A DNA stretch of 64,000 nt from Bryobacterales bacterium (GTDB lineage: Bacteria; Acidobacteriota; Terriglobia; Bryobacterales; Bryobacteraceae), in the NCBI GenBank assembly GCA_016716385.1, contig JADJWL010000026.1, forward strand, positions 310,001 through 374,000. The letters are read 5' to 3'. The notes beneath the pieces are model-generated. The model had not been told where the DNA came from. It searched no databases and saw only the letters and a list, made by a program, of their open reading frames with translations. Shown here piece after piece: positions 32,374 through 41,346 of the stretch (the stretch's first letter is position 1; each line of letters begins with the position of its first letter). A program made the position numbers and the translations under genes.

Positions 32374-33996
32374 ATGCGCATTCGTTTTCTCCTTCTTTCT
32401 CTCGCCGCCGCGTGCGCCGCGGTGGCCCAACCTCTCGACCTCCTCATCACCAACGGCCGCGTGGTCGACGGATCGGGCAACCCCTGGTACAACGCCGACG
32501 TCGGCATCCGCGGCGGTGCGATCGTGGAAATCGGGAAGCTCTCGGGGCGTTCCGCCAAGCGGACGATCGACGCCCGAGGCCAGGTCGTCGCTCCCGGCTT
32601 CGTCGACCTGATGGGCGGCCGCAGCCTGCCCCTGCTGCTCGACCCCGATTCCGCCGCGAGCAAGCTGCGCCAGGGCATCACGACGATGTTTGCCGGCGAA
32701 GGTTCGTCGGACGCACCCCACACCGACCAGACGTTTCCGCAGGAAGCGCGCCGCGCAGGCTACAACTGGCGGACTTACGGTGAATACTTCCAGGTGCTCG
32801 AAAAGCGCGGGATCGCGCTGAACGTGGTGCACAACGTGGGCGCCGCACAGATCCGCCGCATTGTGCTCGGGGACGAAGACCGCGCGCCGAATGCCGAAGA
32901 ACTGAAGCGGATGCAGGCGCTGGTTTCCCAGGCGATGCGCGATGGCGCCGTGGGTGTTTCGACCGCGCTCATTTATCCCCCCGGGACCTACGCCAAGACC
33001 GAGGAACTGGTCGCGCTGGCCAGGGCTGCCGGAGAATACGGCGGGATTTACTCCACCCACATGCGGAACGAGAGCAGCGCGCTGCTCGAAGCCATCGCCG
33101 AATCGATCGAGATCGGCGAGAAGGCGGGCGTGCCGGTCCACATCTACCACCTCAAGGCGGCCGGTCAGGACAACTGGCCCCTGATGCCGAAAGCGATCGA
33201 GGCGATCCGTGCCGCCCGCGCCCGGGGCCTCGACGTGACGGCCGACATCTATCCCTACATCCGCAACGGCCTCGGCCTCGGCTCGTTTCTGCATCCCAGG
33301 CATTACGCCCGCGGCTCCGCGCCGTTCCTGAAAACGCTGGATGATCCCGCGGTGCGGGAGCGCCTGCGGCGCGAAGTCGAGACCACCACCGACTGGGAGA
33401 ACTGGTACCGGCACGTCGGCAGCGACTGGGACAACGTGCTGATCGCCTCGGCCGCCGACAAGAGCTACGAAGGCAAGTCCGTGGCCGAGGTGGCCAAAAT
33501 GCGCAACGCCGACGTATGGGCGACGTTCTTCGATCTCGTCAGGAACGGGCGCACCAGCGTCAACCCGAAGAGCATGGACGAAGCGCAGAAGCACCTCGCC
33601 ATGCGCGCCGATTTCGTCAGCTTCTGCACCGACGCCTCGCCGACCAATCAGGCCAAGGCGACGGGCGCGCACCCGCGGGCCTTCGGGTCCTTCCCGCGCA
33701 TCCTCGCCAAGTACGTCCGGGAGGAACAGGTGGTCTCGCTCGAAGAGGCGATCCGCAAGATGACGTCGCTTGCAGCCAACCGGGTGCACGTCTATGACAG
33801 GGGCCGGATCGCGGTGGGGCAACAGGCCGACATCGTGATCTTCGACCCGGCCCGCATTCGCGACACCGCGGATTTCACGAATCCGCTCGGATTCCCGGAG
33901 CACCTGCCGTATGTGATCGTGAACGGGCAGGTTGCCGTCGACGACGGCCGGATGACCGCGGTCAAGGCCGGACGCGCGTTGCGCGCGCGCCGCTGA
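32374..33996 (+). CDS. Exported N-acyl-D-amino-acid deacylase-like amidohydrolase, variant metal site
   Basis: A 540-residue amidohydrolase of the D-aminoacylase family with a signal peptide (FLLLSLAAACAAVAQ). The frame and barrel are standard: LLITNGRVVDGSGNPWYNAD, VVAPGFVD, the His strands YSTHMRNE and VHIYHLKAAG, the Asp in SFCTDASPTNQ, and C-terminal MTSLAANRVHVYDRGRI. The HxH pair that normally follows GFID is missing (GFVDLMGGR, with Met and Gly at the His positions near residues 80-82), and the usual GNCG cysteine loop reads GEGS. It may use one metal or a different ligand set, or have changed function. The start at 32374 opens the signal peptide; ATG at 32359 lies in the -10 box. Confidence 0.85.
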   Translation: MRIRFLLLSLAAACAAVAQPLDLLITNGRVVDGSGNPWYNADVGIRGGAIVEIGKLSGRSAKRTIDARGQVVAPGFVDLMGGRSLPLLLDPDSAASKLRQGITTMFAGEGSSDAPHTDQTFPQEARRAGYNWRTYGEYFQVLEKRGIALNVVHNVGAAQIRRIVLGDEDRAPNAEELKRMQALVSQAMRDGAVGVSTALIYPPGTYAKTEELVALARAAGEYGGIYSTHMRNESSALLEAIAESIEIGEKAGVPVHIYHLKAAGQDNWPLMPKAIEAIRAARARGLDVTADIYPYIRNGLGLGSFLHPRHYARGSAPFLKTLDDPAVRERLRREVETTTDWENWYRHVGSDWDNVLIASAADKSYEGKSVAEVAKMRNADVWATFFDLVRNGRTSVNPKSMDEAQKHLAMRADFVSFCTDASPTNQAKATGAHPRAFGSFPRILAKYVREEQVVSLEEAIRKMTSLAANRVHVYDRGRIAVGQQADIVIFDPARIRDTADFTNPLGFPEHLPYVIVNGQVAVDDGRMTAVKAGRALRARR

Positions 33997-35130
33997 CTAC
34001 CGCGCTCCTCGCTCGGACTCGATGACGGAAAGGTTCCGCACGGCCTGCGCCTGCAGAGGGCTCCTCATTTTGGCGCACTGCTGGTAGTAGCGGATTGCGG
34101 CGTCGTAATCTCCGTTCCGGTAGTGTGCCCAGCCAATGTAGAACAGGGCCGATGCCACCGGTCCGCCCATCTCTCGCAGGGCGGGCATCGCCAGGCTCAG
34201 CGACCGGATCGCCTTGCCGTATTCACCCTGGTCCACTTGCATGCGGCCGATCATCCAGTGGGCGCGGCCCGTGTAGTTGGCCTTCTTCTGAGCCCAGGCG
34301 ACCTCGGTCATTCCCTCCGGCTTGGGCCTTGTGGCCATGACTTGGATCAAGCTCTGGGAAAGCGCCATGACGCGGGGCAGGTCCCGGTCGTGAGCGAACA
34401 GGGCTTCGGCGACGACGATCAGAGAATCGTCGTGGTGGCGGTCCTGCATGAGCATGCGTTCGGCGGCGGCCAGCCGTTGCGCTGGTTCGCCCGACTGCGC
34501 CACAAGCGCCTGGCGCTGCCCCCGAAGGTTGACGGCGTATTGCGAGTTCGGGTACTTCGCCGCAAACTCATCAATGCGCTTCAGACGTTGTTTGAGATCC
34601 TTGACTTCGAGCAAGGCGCCGTAGTCAGCGTACTCAAGATGGGCCAGGATCTGCCGGGCCAGCTCGACCCGGCCTTGCCAGCGTGAGTCTTCTTTCGGTT
34701 CGACGGAGACGATCCGGTTGGCCAGTGCCGCGGTCCGCGCCTCCCATGCTTCAGCCAGTCCGGCATCGCCGCTGGAGCGGGCCGCTTCCAGCGTCCGGTG
34801 CATCGCGAGCATGTCATCCGGGTCGGCCGCGACCAGCTTTTCGCCGGCCTCGACGGCTTCGCGATGCCGCCCCGCGCCGATGTGCAGTTGCTGGATCTGC
34901 TCCCACGCCCAGCCGGCATCGGCGTCTTGAGTGAAATCGGCAACGAACCATTCCAGGTGGGTCAGTCGCTCAGCCGGCGTCGCGGCCAGTTGGACGGAAC
35001 GCAGCACAAGGGCCGCGGAATCCTCCCGGTTCAAGTTGGGTTCCGGTTGCTGGGCGCCGGCCCCCGCGGACCAGCAGAAATATGCGGCGAGCAGGAGAAA
35101 TCCCTGCCCGGTTCGATCTCGCAGCAGCAT
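33997..35130 (-). CDS. Exported TPR-like protein of unknown function
   Basis: A 377-residue protein with a signal peptide (GFLLLAAYFCWSAGAGA) and then almost all helix. Several 34-residue TPR-like units are visible, clearest near the C-terminus: ALFYIGWAHYRNGDYDAAIR and the preceding HWMIGRMQVDQGEYGKAIR. TPR arrays hold protein partners; no enzyme motif is present. AAGGGGG before the ATG is a ribosome site. Its stop abuts the stop of the convergent amidohydrolase gene with no spacer. Confidence 0.72.
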   Translation of the reverse strand: MLLRDRTGQGFLLLAAYFCWSAGAGAQQPEPNLNREDSAALVLRSVQLAATPAERLTHLEWFVADFTQDADAGWAWEQIQQLHIGAGRHREAVEAGEKLVAADPDDMLAMHRTLEAARSSGDAGLAEAWEARTAALANRIVSVEPKEDSRWQGRVELARQILAHLEYADYGALLEVKDLKQRLKRIDEFAAKYPNSQYAVNLRGQRQALVAQSGEPAQRLAAAERMLMQDRHHDDSLIVVAEALFAHDRDLPRVMALSQSLIQVMATRPKPEGMTEVAWAQKKANYTGRAHWMIGRMQVDQGEYGKAIRSLSLAMPALREMGGPVASALFYIGWAHYRNGDYDAAIRYYQQCAKMRSPLQAQAVRNLSVIESERGAR

Positions 35131-35312
35131 CGTTTTCCCCCTTGCGGCAGAAGTGTAGCATTCGCAGGGCGGTGAGCGGCTCCGTCGATCTTCTTAGCCA
35201 ACCCTTTCGATTTCCCCGATTTCCCAAGAAAAGGGAGCGGAACCCCTGAGGGTTGTTTGGCAGCACTCGTAGTACCTATAGAACCCGTGAAGAGAAAGTA
35301 CTAGCGGCCCGA

Positions 35313-37424
35313 TTAGAGGGCTGCCAGGGCCTTTTCGGTTTCTTCGATCTTCCGGCGGAGCGTATCGAAAACTTCCGCCAGCGCCGCGGCCTGACGGTTG
35401 GCCTCAGCCGGGTCCTCCGCTTCGGCGGCTTCCCGCACCCCGGGCAGCGTCTTGACGCCGTAACCGGTGTACAAACCGGGAGCGTAGAAGTGGTGCTTGA
35501 ACCACCCGCGTTTCGGCAGACCTTCCGCCCGCAGCATCGCCCGTTCCGTCTCGAACAGGTGCCGGTTGGCGCGTGCAAGCGCTTCGGGACGCGCCGCAGC
35601 CGCTTTGGCCTGCGCTTCGCCGTAGCGCGCGTCGCAGCTTCGCGCCGCGTCCGTGAGCCGCGCCAGCGCGTGGCGAGGCCCGTCCAGCGCCACCTTGCCG
35701 CCGGCGGGCAGTTTCCCCACCTCGGTCAGGTACTCAGACAGCGTGCGTGTGAGGCGGCTGAATTCGAACGGCAGGAGCGGTGCATCGGCGAGGCGCAGCA
35801 GAGCCGTTGCCGCGAGCTGGCTGAACGCTTCCGTGTACTGGAAGCCCGGGTCGCCGAAACGCTCGTACCAGGCGACCGAATCGTAGATCGAATGATAAAC
35901 GCCCCGCGACACACCGCCGGAAAAGCCCAGATTGAGCGAGGCGATGCCGGCATGATGCACGAACGCCGTGTAATCCGAACCCGAACCGAGGGCCGTGATG
36001 CGAAAATCGCGGACCGGATCGAAGTCCTTGGGCGCATTCTGCTTCGGACGGCGGAGTTCGCTCAGCGGCTTCTTCGTGGCCGGATCGACGATGTCGCGCG
36101 CCAGTTCCGCCACGAATTGCTCGAGTGTGTGCGAACCGCCCGAACCGAAGCTGCCCTTGCTCAGCGAATCCGAGTTGATGTAGGCCACGGCGTTTCGCCG
36201 GAGCAGGTCGCGGTGCTTCTCCACCCACTCGGTCGACCCGATCAGGCCGTACTCTTCGGCGTCCCAGAGCGCCAGGATGATCGTGCGCTTCGGCCGCCAG
36301 CCCTTCTTGCGCAATTCACCCAGCGCGCGGGCCGTCTCCATCAACGACGCCGCTCCGGACACCGGGTCGTTGGCGCCACTCACCCACGCGTCGTGATGGT
36401 TGCCGTAGAGCACCCATTCGTCGGGATACTCCGCGCCGGGAATGCGCACGATCACGTTGTGGACGGGGCGGGTCGTCCAGTTCGTTTCCAGCGCCAGGCG
36501 GATCTTCGCCGGACCCGGGCCAAAGTGATACGTGACAGGGAGGGCGCCGCGCCAGTCTTCCGGCACCACGTCGCCTTCGAGGCTCTCGAGAATTGGCAGC
36601 GCATCCCCCCACGAGATCGGCAGCACAGGAATCTTCTGCAGCGTGGCGGCTTCCTTGAGCGGAAGGCGCTTGCCGCCCTTCTCCGAAGCCCAGCCGGGCG
36701 ATAACGGGTCGCCCGGGTGCACAGCCATGTCCATGACGCTGCCGCGCTGCACGCCGTCACGCGGCCGCCACGGGCCCTTTGGGAAGACGTCGCCCGCGAA
36801 GTAGCCGTCCTCTCGCGGGTCCGAGTAGATGAGGCAGCCGACCGCGCCGTGTTCGGCCGCCACTTTCGGTTTCACCCCGCGCCAACTGACGCCGTAGCGC
36901 GCCAGCGCGATCTTGCCTTTGACCGAGATCCCCTTTTCGGCCAGGACCTTGTAGTCATCTGGCGTGCCGTAGTTCACGTAGACTACCTCGGCCGTGACGT
37001 CGCCGTCCGCCGCGTAGGCGTTGTAGCCGGGAAGCTGGCCCTTGTCTCCGGAATCGGGGTCTTCGGGGATGACCGGCTCAGCCAGTTTCGGCGTGAACCG
37101 CTTCGGCGCCACCATCTCGACGACGCGGCGTTTCGGTGTCGGCAGCAGCGCCTCGAACTCTTCGATCGTGGCATCGAGGCCCCAGTTCTGCATCTGGCGC
37201 GCTGCCCACTGCGCGATCGCCTGGGATTCCGGCGTACCGGCCAGGTGCGGGTCCGCGGCGATATGCCGCAGGTACTGCCGGATCCGCTGGCCTTCGGGAA
37301 TGGCCCGCACTTGTTTCTCACGCTCCACCTGCGCCGGGACGTGCTGCGGCGGAAAGCCGCGGATCGCCTCCTGCGCTTGAACGGCGGTCAGGGCGCCCAA
37401 CAGGGCAAGAATCGTTCGTTTCAT
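35313..37424 (-). CDS. Exported M28-family zinc peptidase (glutamate carboxypeptidase II-like)
   Basis: A 703-residue exported metallopeptidase with the three-domain plan of glutamate carboxypeptidase II. A signal peptide (ILALLGALTAVQA) leads to the N-terminal part, then a protease-associated domain (VVYVNYGTPDDYKVLAEKGI, CLIYSDPREDGYF), and the M28 core: NHHDAWVSGANDPVSG, LWDAEEYGLIGSTEW, NSDSLSKGSFG and the YHSIYDS His, giving all zinc ligands and the catalytic Glu. A C-terminal helical dimerisation domain follows. It would trim peptides in the periplasm. The ATG overlaps the dsbD stop. The 182-nt gap downstream of it (35131-35312) holds nothing clear beyond a short AACCC hairpin. Confidence 0.92.
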   Translation of the reverse strand: MKRTILALLGALTAVQAQEAIRGFPPQHVPAQVEREKQVRAIPEGQRIRQYLRHIAADPHLAGTPESQAIAQWAARQMQNWGLDATIEEFEALLPTPKRRVVEMVAPKRFTPKLAEPVIPEDPDSGDKGQLPGYNAYAADGDVTAEVVYVNYGTPDDYKVLAEKGISVKGKIALARYGVSWRGVKPKVAAEHGAVGCLIYSDPREDGYFAGDVFPKGPWRPRDGVQRGSVMDMAVHPGDPLSPGWASEKGGKRLPLKEAATLQKIPVLPISWGDALPILESLEGDVVPEDWRGALPVTYHFGPGPAKIRLALETNWTTRPVHNVIVRIPGAEYPDEWVLYGNHHDAWVSGANDPVSGAASLMETARALGELRKKGWRPKRTIILALWDAEEYGLIGSTEWVEKHRDLLRRNAVAYINSDSLSKGSFGSGGSHTLEQFVAELARDIVDPATKKPLSELRRPKQNAPKDFDPVRDFRITALGSGSDYTAFVHHAGIASLNLGFSGGVSRGVYHSIYDSVAWYERFGDPGFQYTEAFSQLAATALLRLADAPLLPFEFSRLTRTLSEYLTEVGKLPAGGKVALDGPRHALARLTDAARSCDARYGEAQAKAAAARPEALARANRHLFETERAMLRAEGLPKRGWFKHHFYAPGLYTGYGVKTLPGVREAAEAEDPAEANRQAAALAEVFDTLRRKIEETEKALAAL

Positions 37425-39295
37425 CCGCGCATCCGGGAAGTTCCGGCTTTCAGGAATTCGAGGAACCGCGCCGGGTCCCGCGTCAAGCCTGGAAAGCTCG
37501 CCACCACCTTCTCATCCGGATCGAGGATGGCGTAGAAGGGGATGGCGATGGTCTGGAACTTGGAATCCTGTAAGTCCTGGTTGGCTTGGGCGATCGCTTC
37601 GTTGCGCTCGTCGGTGTAGAGTTCGACGAGCACGAAGCGGTCCATCTCGGCGGCGATCTCCGGCCTGGTGAACATGTTCGCCTTCATCCAGTGGCAGTTC
37701 GTGCAAGTATAGCCAGTGAAGTTGACGAATACCAGCTTCCCCTCGCTGCGCGCGCGGGCCAGCGCGCCCGGCAGGTCGTTCTTTTCCCAGACCAGGCTCT
37801 GCCCGCCGCCCGCCGCGGCGAACCCTCCCTCGGCCGGCAGCGGGACAATCGCGTCCAGTTCTCCGAGCCGCCCGCCGAACATGCCGGGAACCAGGCTGAT
37901 CGCCACAGCCAGAAACGCGGTGGCCGTGAACAGGCGCCCGACGCCGAGTTCATCGTCGCGCGACACACCGGGCAGTCGTACGAATCCGAGCAGGTAGAGG
38001 CCGCAGAGTACGAACAGAACGATCCACACGGAGAGGAAGCGCTCGCGCGGCAGCAGTCCGAGTTGCAACACCTGATCCACGTTGCTCAGGTACTTCAGCA
38101 TCGCCGCCGCGATGATGAACCCCATTACCACCTTCACGCGCGCCAGCCAGCCACCGCTGCGGGGCATCCGCTTCAACCAGGACGGAAACAGGGCCAGGAA
38201 AAAAAACGGCAGTGCGAGTCCCGCGGCGAAGAACAGCATGCCCGCCGCGGGCCGGACACCGCCGCCCTGCGCCGAGGCGGCCAGCAGCGGCCCGACGAAC
38301 GGTCCGACGCAGGCGAACGAGGTGAGCGAAAACGCCAGGCCCATCACGAGCGTCCCGGCGATGCCCCCGCGCTCGGAGGCCTTGTTCAGCTTCGTCAGCA
38401 CCGACGAGGGGATCGTGATCTCGAACGCGCCGAACATGCTCAGGGCAAAGGTGAAGAAGACGGCGGCAATGAAGCCGTTGACCCAGGGGTTCGATGCCAT
38501 CTGGACCACGCCGAACGGCCCGAGCGCCGCCGTCACCACAAGGCCAATCGACGTGAACAGAACGACGATTCCGAGGCAGAACACTGCCGCTTGCACCACA
38601 CTCTGCATCCGGTTGCTGCTTCCCTGGTTCAGAAAGAACGACATGACCATGGGAATCATCGGGAAGACGCACGGGGTGAAGACGGCCAGCATGCCGAATC
38701 CGAACGCGACCGCCAGAAAGGCGCCGAATCCCTCGTCTTCGGACGTGGCTTGGGCCGGGGGCGGGGGCGCTTCTTCCCCAGCAACCACATATCCCGCCGG
38801 AATCGCCTGGGCAGCCGCGGACGCGCCCGGCTGGATGTCGATGGCCGCCGAGGCCGTCTTGCGGCGCGGGGGCAGGCAGCGCGTGTCGTCGCAGACGTTG
38901 TAGCGGACTTCGATCGCCAGTTCCGCCGGTCCCGTGGGAGCGTCGGCCCGAATCGGGATCTCCACGTAGAAATCGACCGAGCCGTCGAAGGTTTCAGTGT
39001 CCGATTGGAAATTGGGATCGTACTTGCGCTCGGGCTTCGGCTGGTGCACGCGGATCTCGCCCGCGACTGGGGATTCCGCAAGCTTGATCTGCGTCGGCAG
39101 GGACGGTGGCGGCGTGGTCATCGAGTAGAGATGCCAGCCTGCCTCTACTGTCGCGGTCGCCTTCGCAGTGACGGTGGAACCCGGCGCGGCCGAAGCCGGC
39201 TCGATCGAAAGCGACCACTGGACAGGGTCCAGGCGCTGCGCCACCGCGGGAAACGCGGCTCCCGCCAGGCAGAGACACCACAGAATGTGACGCAC
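37421..39295 (-). CDS. Thiol:disulfide interchange protein DsbD-like
   Basis: A 624-residue membrane protein that carries electrons from cytoplasmic thioredoxin to the periplasm. A signal peptide leads to an N-terminal Ig-like domain with VRYNVCDDTRCLPP, whose Cys pair receives electrons. The eight-helix core follows with TPCVFPMIPMVMSFF and FACVGPFVGPLLAASA, each with a conserved Cys/Pro pair, and the C-terminal thioredoxin-like domain carries GYTCTNCHWMKAN (CxxC). The start is GTG at 39295 with TAAAAT 6 nt upstream. It may reduce disulfides in exported enzymes made here. Confidence 0.92.
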   Translation of the reverse strand: MRHILWCLCLAGAAFPAVAQRLDPVQWSLSIEPASAAPGSTVTAKATATVEAGWHLYSMTTPPPSLPTQIKLAESPVAGEIRVHQPKPERKYDPNFQSDTETFDGSVDFYVEIPIRADAPTGPAELAIEVRYNVCDDTRCLPPRRKTASAAIDIQPGASAAAQAIPAGYVVAGEEAPPPPAQATSEDEGFGAFLAVAFGFGMLAVFTPCVFPMIPMVMSFFLNQGSSNRMQSVVQAAVFCLGIVVLFTSIGLVVTAALGPFGVVQMASNPWVNGFIAAVFFTFALSMFGAFEITIPSSVLTKLNKASERGGIAGTLVMGLAFSLTSFACVGPFVGPLLAASAQGGGVRPAAGMLFFAAGLALPFFFLALFPSWLKRMPRSGGWLARVKVVMGFIIAAAMLKYLSNVDQVLQLGLLPRERFLSVWIVLFVLCGLYLLGFVRLPGVSRDDELGVGRLFTATAFLAVAISLVPGMFGGRLGELDAIVPLPAEGGFAAAGGGQSLVWEKNDLPGALARARSEGKLVFVNFTGYTCTNCHWMKANMFTRPEIAAEMDRFVLVELYTDERNEAIAQANQDLQDSKFQTIAIPFYAILDPDEKVVASFPGLTRDPARFLEFLKAGTSRMRG

Positions 39296-39301
39296 TCTCT
39301 A

Positions 39302-39307
39302 ATTTTA
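39302..39307 (-). promoter_or_regulatory. Putative -10 box of the dsbD-like gene, leaderless spacing
   Basis: On the minus strand TAAAAT is followed by 6 nt (TAGAGA) and the GTG start codon. Confidence 0.45.
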
Positions 39308-39318
39308 GCTCGCCGGCG

Positions 39319-40458
39319 CTAGTCGGCGGCTGCCGTCCGCGCGCCGTTCCACTCGCGCAGCTCGACTTCGATCCGCGAATTGACGCCGCCGCGGTACAAT
39401 TCCGCCGCGACGCGGATCGCGTTCTTGATGGCGTTGGCGTTGGAACGGCCGTGGCAGATGATGCACACGCCCTTCACGCCGAGCAGCGGAGCGCCGCCGT
39501 ACTCGGAGTAGTCGACGCGCTTCTTGAAGTCCGTGAAGGCCGCGCGGGAGAGCACATAGCCGATCTGCCGGGTGATCGTCGCGCGCAGCGACTCCTGCAG
39601 CATGTGCTTGATGATTTCGACCAGCCCTTCGCTCACCTTGAGCGACACGTTGCCGATGAAGCCGTCGCACACGATCACGTCGGCCTTGCCGGAGAACAGG
39701 TCGCGCCCCTCGACGTTGCCGATGAAGTTGATCGGCAGGCTCTTCAGCAGCGGCGTCGCCGCGCGCGTGACGTCGTTGCCTTTGTGCTCTTCCTCGCCGA
39801 TCGACAGGAGTCCGACGCGGGGGTTGGCCTGGTGCAGCACGACCCGGGCGTAGATCTCGCCCATCACACCGAACTGCGCCAGCATCCGTGCAGAGCAGTC
39901 GACATTGGCGCCGACGTCGACGACCACCACCGGCGTGCCGGCCATCGTCGGGAACAGTCCCGCCAGTGCCGGCCGCTCGACGCCGGGGACGACGCCCTGC
40001 ACCATCTTGGCAGTCGCCATCGCGGCGCCGGTGTTGCCCGCGGAGACGAAGCCATGTGCCAGACCCTCCCGCACCAGGCGGCTGGCGACACGAAGCGAGC
40101 TGTCCCGCTTGGTACGCACCGCCTTGGCGGCGCTGTCGTGCATCGTCACCTGCTCGCTCGCGTGCACGACTTCGATGGGCAGCTCGCGCCAGCCGGAATG
40201 CGACTGGAGTTCCTGGCGCACCAACTCCTCGCGGCCCACCAGGATCACCTTGACGCCCAGGGTCTCGGCCGCACGGATGGCGCCTTCGACCTCCGGCTTG
40301 GGGGCGTGGTCCCCGCCCATCGCGTCCACGGCAATAGTGACGGGGTTTGAGGAGGAGAGGCTCAGAAAGCTCTCGCTACTCTTCGGAGACTTCAATGACT
40401 TCGCGGCCCTTATACTGACCACACGTAGGGCAGACGCGATGGGGGAGTCGCGGCTCAT
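39319..40458 (-). CDS. plsX: Phosphate acyltransferase PlsX
   Basis: Makes acyl-phosphate from acyl-ACP and phosphate, the first step of phosphatidic acid synthesis with PlsY. The core begins TIAVDAMGGDHAPK near 40344, followed by VHASEQVTMHDSAAKAVR, FVSAGNTGAAMA, and CDGFIGNVSLKVSEG, all typical of PlsX. The first ATG (40458) lies inside rpmF and would add a 38-residue lead overlapping it by 83 bp. Between the rpmF stop and the core only CTG is in frame as a possible start, so the true start is unclear. The gene order DUF177-rpmF-plsX is conserved across many bacteria. Confidence 0.93.
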   Translation of the reverse strand: MSRDSPIASALRVVSIRAAKSLKSPKSSESFLSLSSSNPVTIAVDAMGGDHAPKPEVEGAIRAAETLGVKVILVGREELVRQELQSHSGWRELPIEVVHASEQVTMHDSAAKAVRTKRDSSLRVASRLVREGLAHGFVSAGNTGAAMATAKMVQGVVPGVERPALAGLFPTMAGTPVVVVDVGANVDCSARMLAQFGVMGEIYARVVLHQANPRVGLLSIGEEEHKGNDVTRAATPLLKSLPINFIGNVEGRDLFSGKADVIVCDGFIGNVSLKVSEGLVEIIKHMLQESLRATITRQIGYVLSRAAFTDFKKRVDYSEYGGAPLLGVKGVCIICHGRSNANAIKNAIRVAAELYRGGVNSRIEVELREWNGARTAAAD

Positions 40459-40558
40459 GGCAGTTCGGACATTCCGATACCCCGGGGCGCTTCAATGCAT
40501 CGTGCGCGCGCCGTGTCGCGGTGCGCTGCTGCGAGTGTCTTCGTTTCGGATTCGGCAT
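40376..40558 (-). CDS. rpmF: 50S ribosomal protein L32
   Basis: A 60-residue ribosomal protein starting MPNPKRRHSQQRTATRRAHD, the conserved L32 opening, with a zinc-finger form: CPNCHEPRLPHRVCPTCG gives four cysteines. It ends with GREVIEV as usual. It lies 6 nt after the DUF177 gene and is overlapped at its 3' half by the longest plsX frame. Confidence 0.96.
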   Translation of the reverse strand: MPNPKRRHSQQRTATRRAHDALKRPGVSECPNCHEPRLPHRVCPTCGQYKGREVIEVSEE

Positions 40559-40564
40559 TCGTAC

Positions 40565-41107
40565 TCAACTTCCTTTAGCCTCGCGGCTGGCATGAAATCC
40601 CTTCAAGGCGCCCCACCGGTCGTCCGCCGTCTTCACTTCGCAGCGGCAGGCGGTTTCGTTGCGGTTGGCGCCGCACAGCGGGCAAATTCCCCGGCAATCT
40701 TCCCGGCAGATTCTCTGCATCGGGAGCGCCAGCAGGATCTGGTCCCGCATTACCTCAGCGAGGTCGAAGCCTTCACCCTGGTAGAAGGACATCTCCGTCT
40801 CGCTATCGTGAATCTCGATCTCGTCGGCGTCCACTTCCGGCGCCGGACTATAGAACAGATCGAAATCCTGCTCCACCAGGAAACGGGCGACGGCGAGGCA
40901 GCGGTCACAATCCGCCTCGACCTCCACCCGCAGGCTCCCCGTGACGCGCACCTCACCGCCGGTGTCCTCCAGAAGCCTGGCGATTCCGGACGAGGTCAGG
41001 GCGCTGGTTTGCCGCAGTCCGGACCCGGAGAAGTCCACCTTCCCGGGCTCGAAAGACTCGTTGAACGGAATCTTCCGGACTTCCAGTTCCTGAATGCTGA
41101 AGAACAT
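40565..41107 (-). CDS. DUF177 / YceD family protein
   Basis: A 180-residue protein of the YceD family, linked to 23S rRNA accumulation in several bacteria and almost always encoded before rpmF. The family features are the strand VEVEADCDRCLAVARFLVEQ with its CxRC, an acidic central part, and a C-terminal cysteine cluster CREDCRGICPLCGANRNE. CGGAGG lies 5 nt before the ATG. Role in ribosome assembly is inferred from the family. Confidence 0.9.
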   Translation of the reverse strand: MFFSIQELEVRKIPFNESFEPGKVDFSGSGLRQTSALTSSGIARLLEDTGGEVRVTGSLRVEVEADCDRCLAVARFLVEQDFDLFYSPAPEVDADEIEIHDSETEMSFYQGEGFDLAEVMRDQILLALPMQRICREDCRGICPLCGANRNETACRCEVKTADDRWGALKGFHASREAKGS

Positions 41108-41160
41108 AGGTCCTCCGTTCGAAGTTCCGCAGAGCCGAACTCCGCCTCGGACAAATATTG

Positions 41161-41166
41161 ATTATA
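41161..41166 (-). promoter_or_regulatory. -10 box for the DUF177-rpmF-plsX operon
   Basis: A perfect TATAAT on the minus strand lies 53 nt before the DUF177 ATG. The leader carries a CGGAGG ribosome site. No good -35 element is seen. Confidence 0.5.
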
Positions 41167-41211
41167 GCGCCTTGTCGACCTCGCGGCACTCCGCGTTACA
41201 CTGCTAGCAGC

Positions 41212-41340
41212 ATGCGACTCACCCCGGGCCTGCTTGGGATCGGCAGCGCGGGGGAGGGCACGCGCTTCACGGCGTCGGGCCTCGACACGGCAGTCATCGA
41301 CTACAGCAACACGTCGCTCAAAACCGTCGCCTACGAGTAA
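41212..41340 (+). CDS. Possible small protein of 42 residues
   Basis: A short frame encoding MRLTPGLLGIGSAGEGTRFT and ending SLKTVAYE, with a TACACT -10-like box (41197-41202) 9 nt before the ATG, the same layout as other start sites in this window. It lies between the DUF177 promoter and the convergent sialidase stop, 6 nt apart. I do not recognise it; it could also be the tail of a lost gene or chance. Confidence 0.3.
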   Translation: MRLTPGLLGIGSAGEGTRFTASGLDTAVIDYSNTSLKTVAYE

Positions 41341-41346
41341 GGCCGG

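Noticed and set aside
35270..35307. TAGTAC/GTACTA repeat between the M28 and TPR genes as an attachment or operator site
   Set aside because: Arms are only 6 bp, with a long spacer, and no mobile or regulatory gene is next to it.
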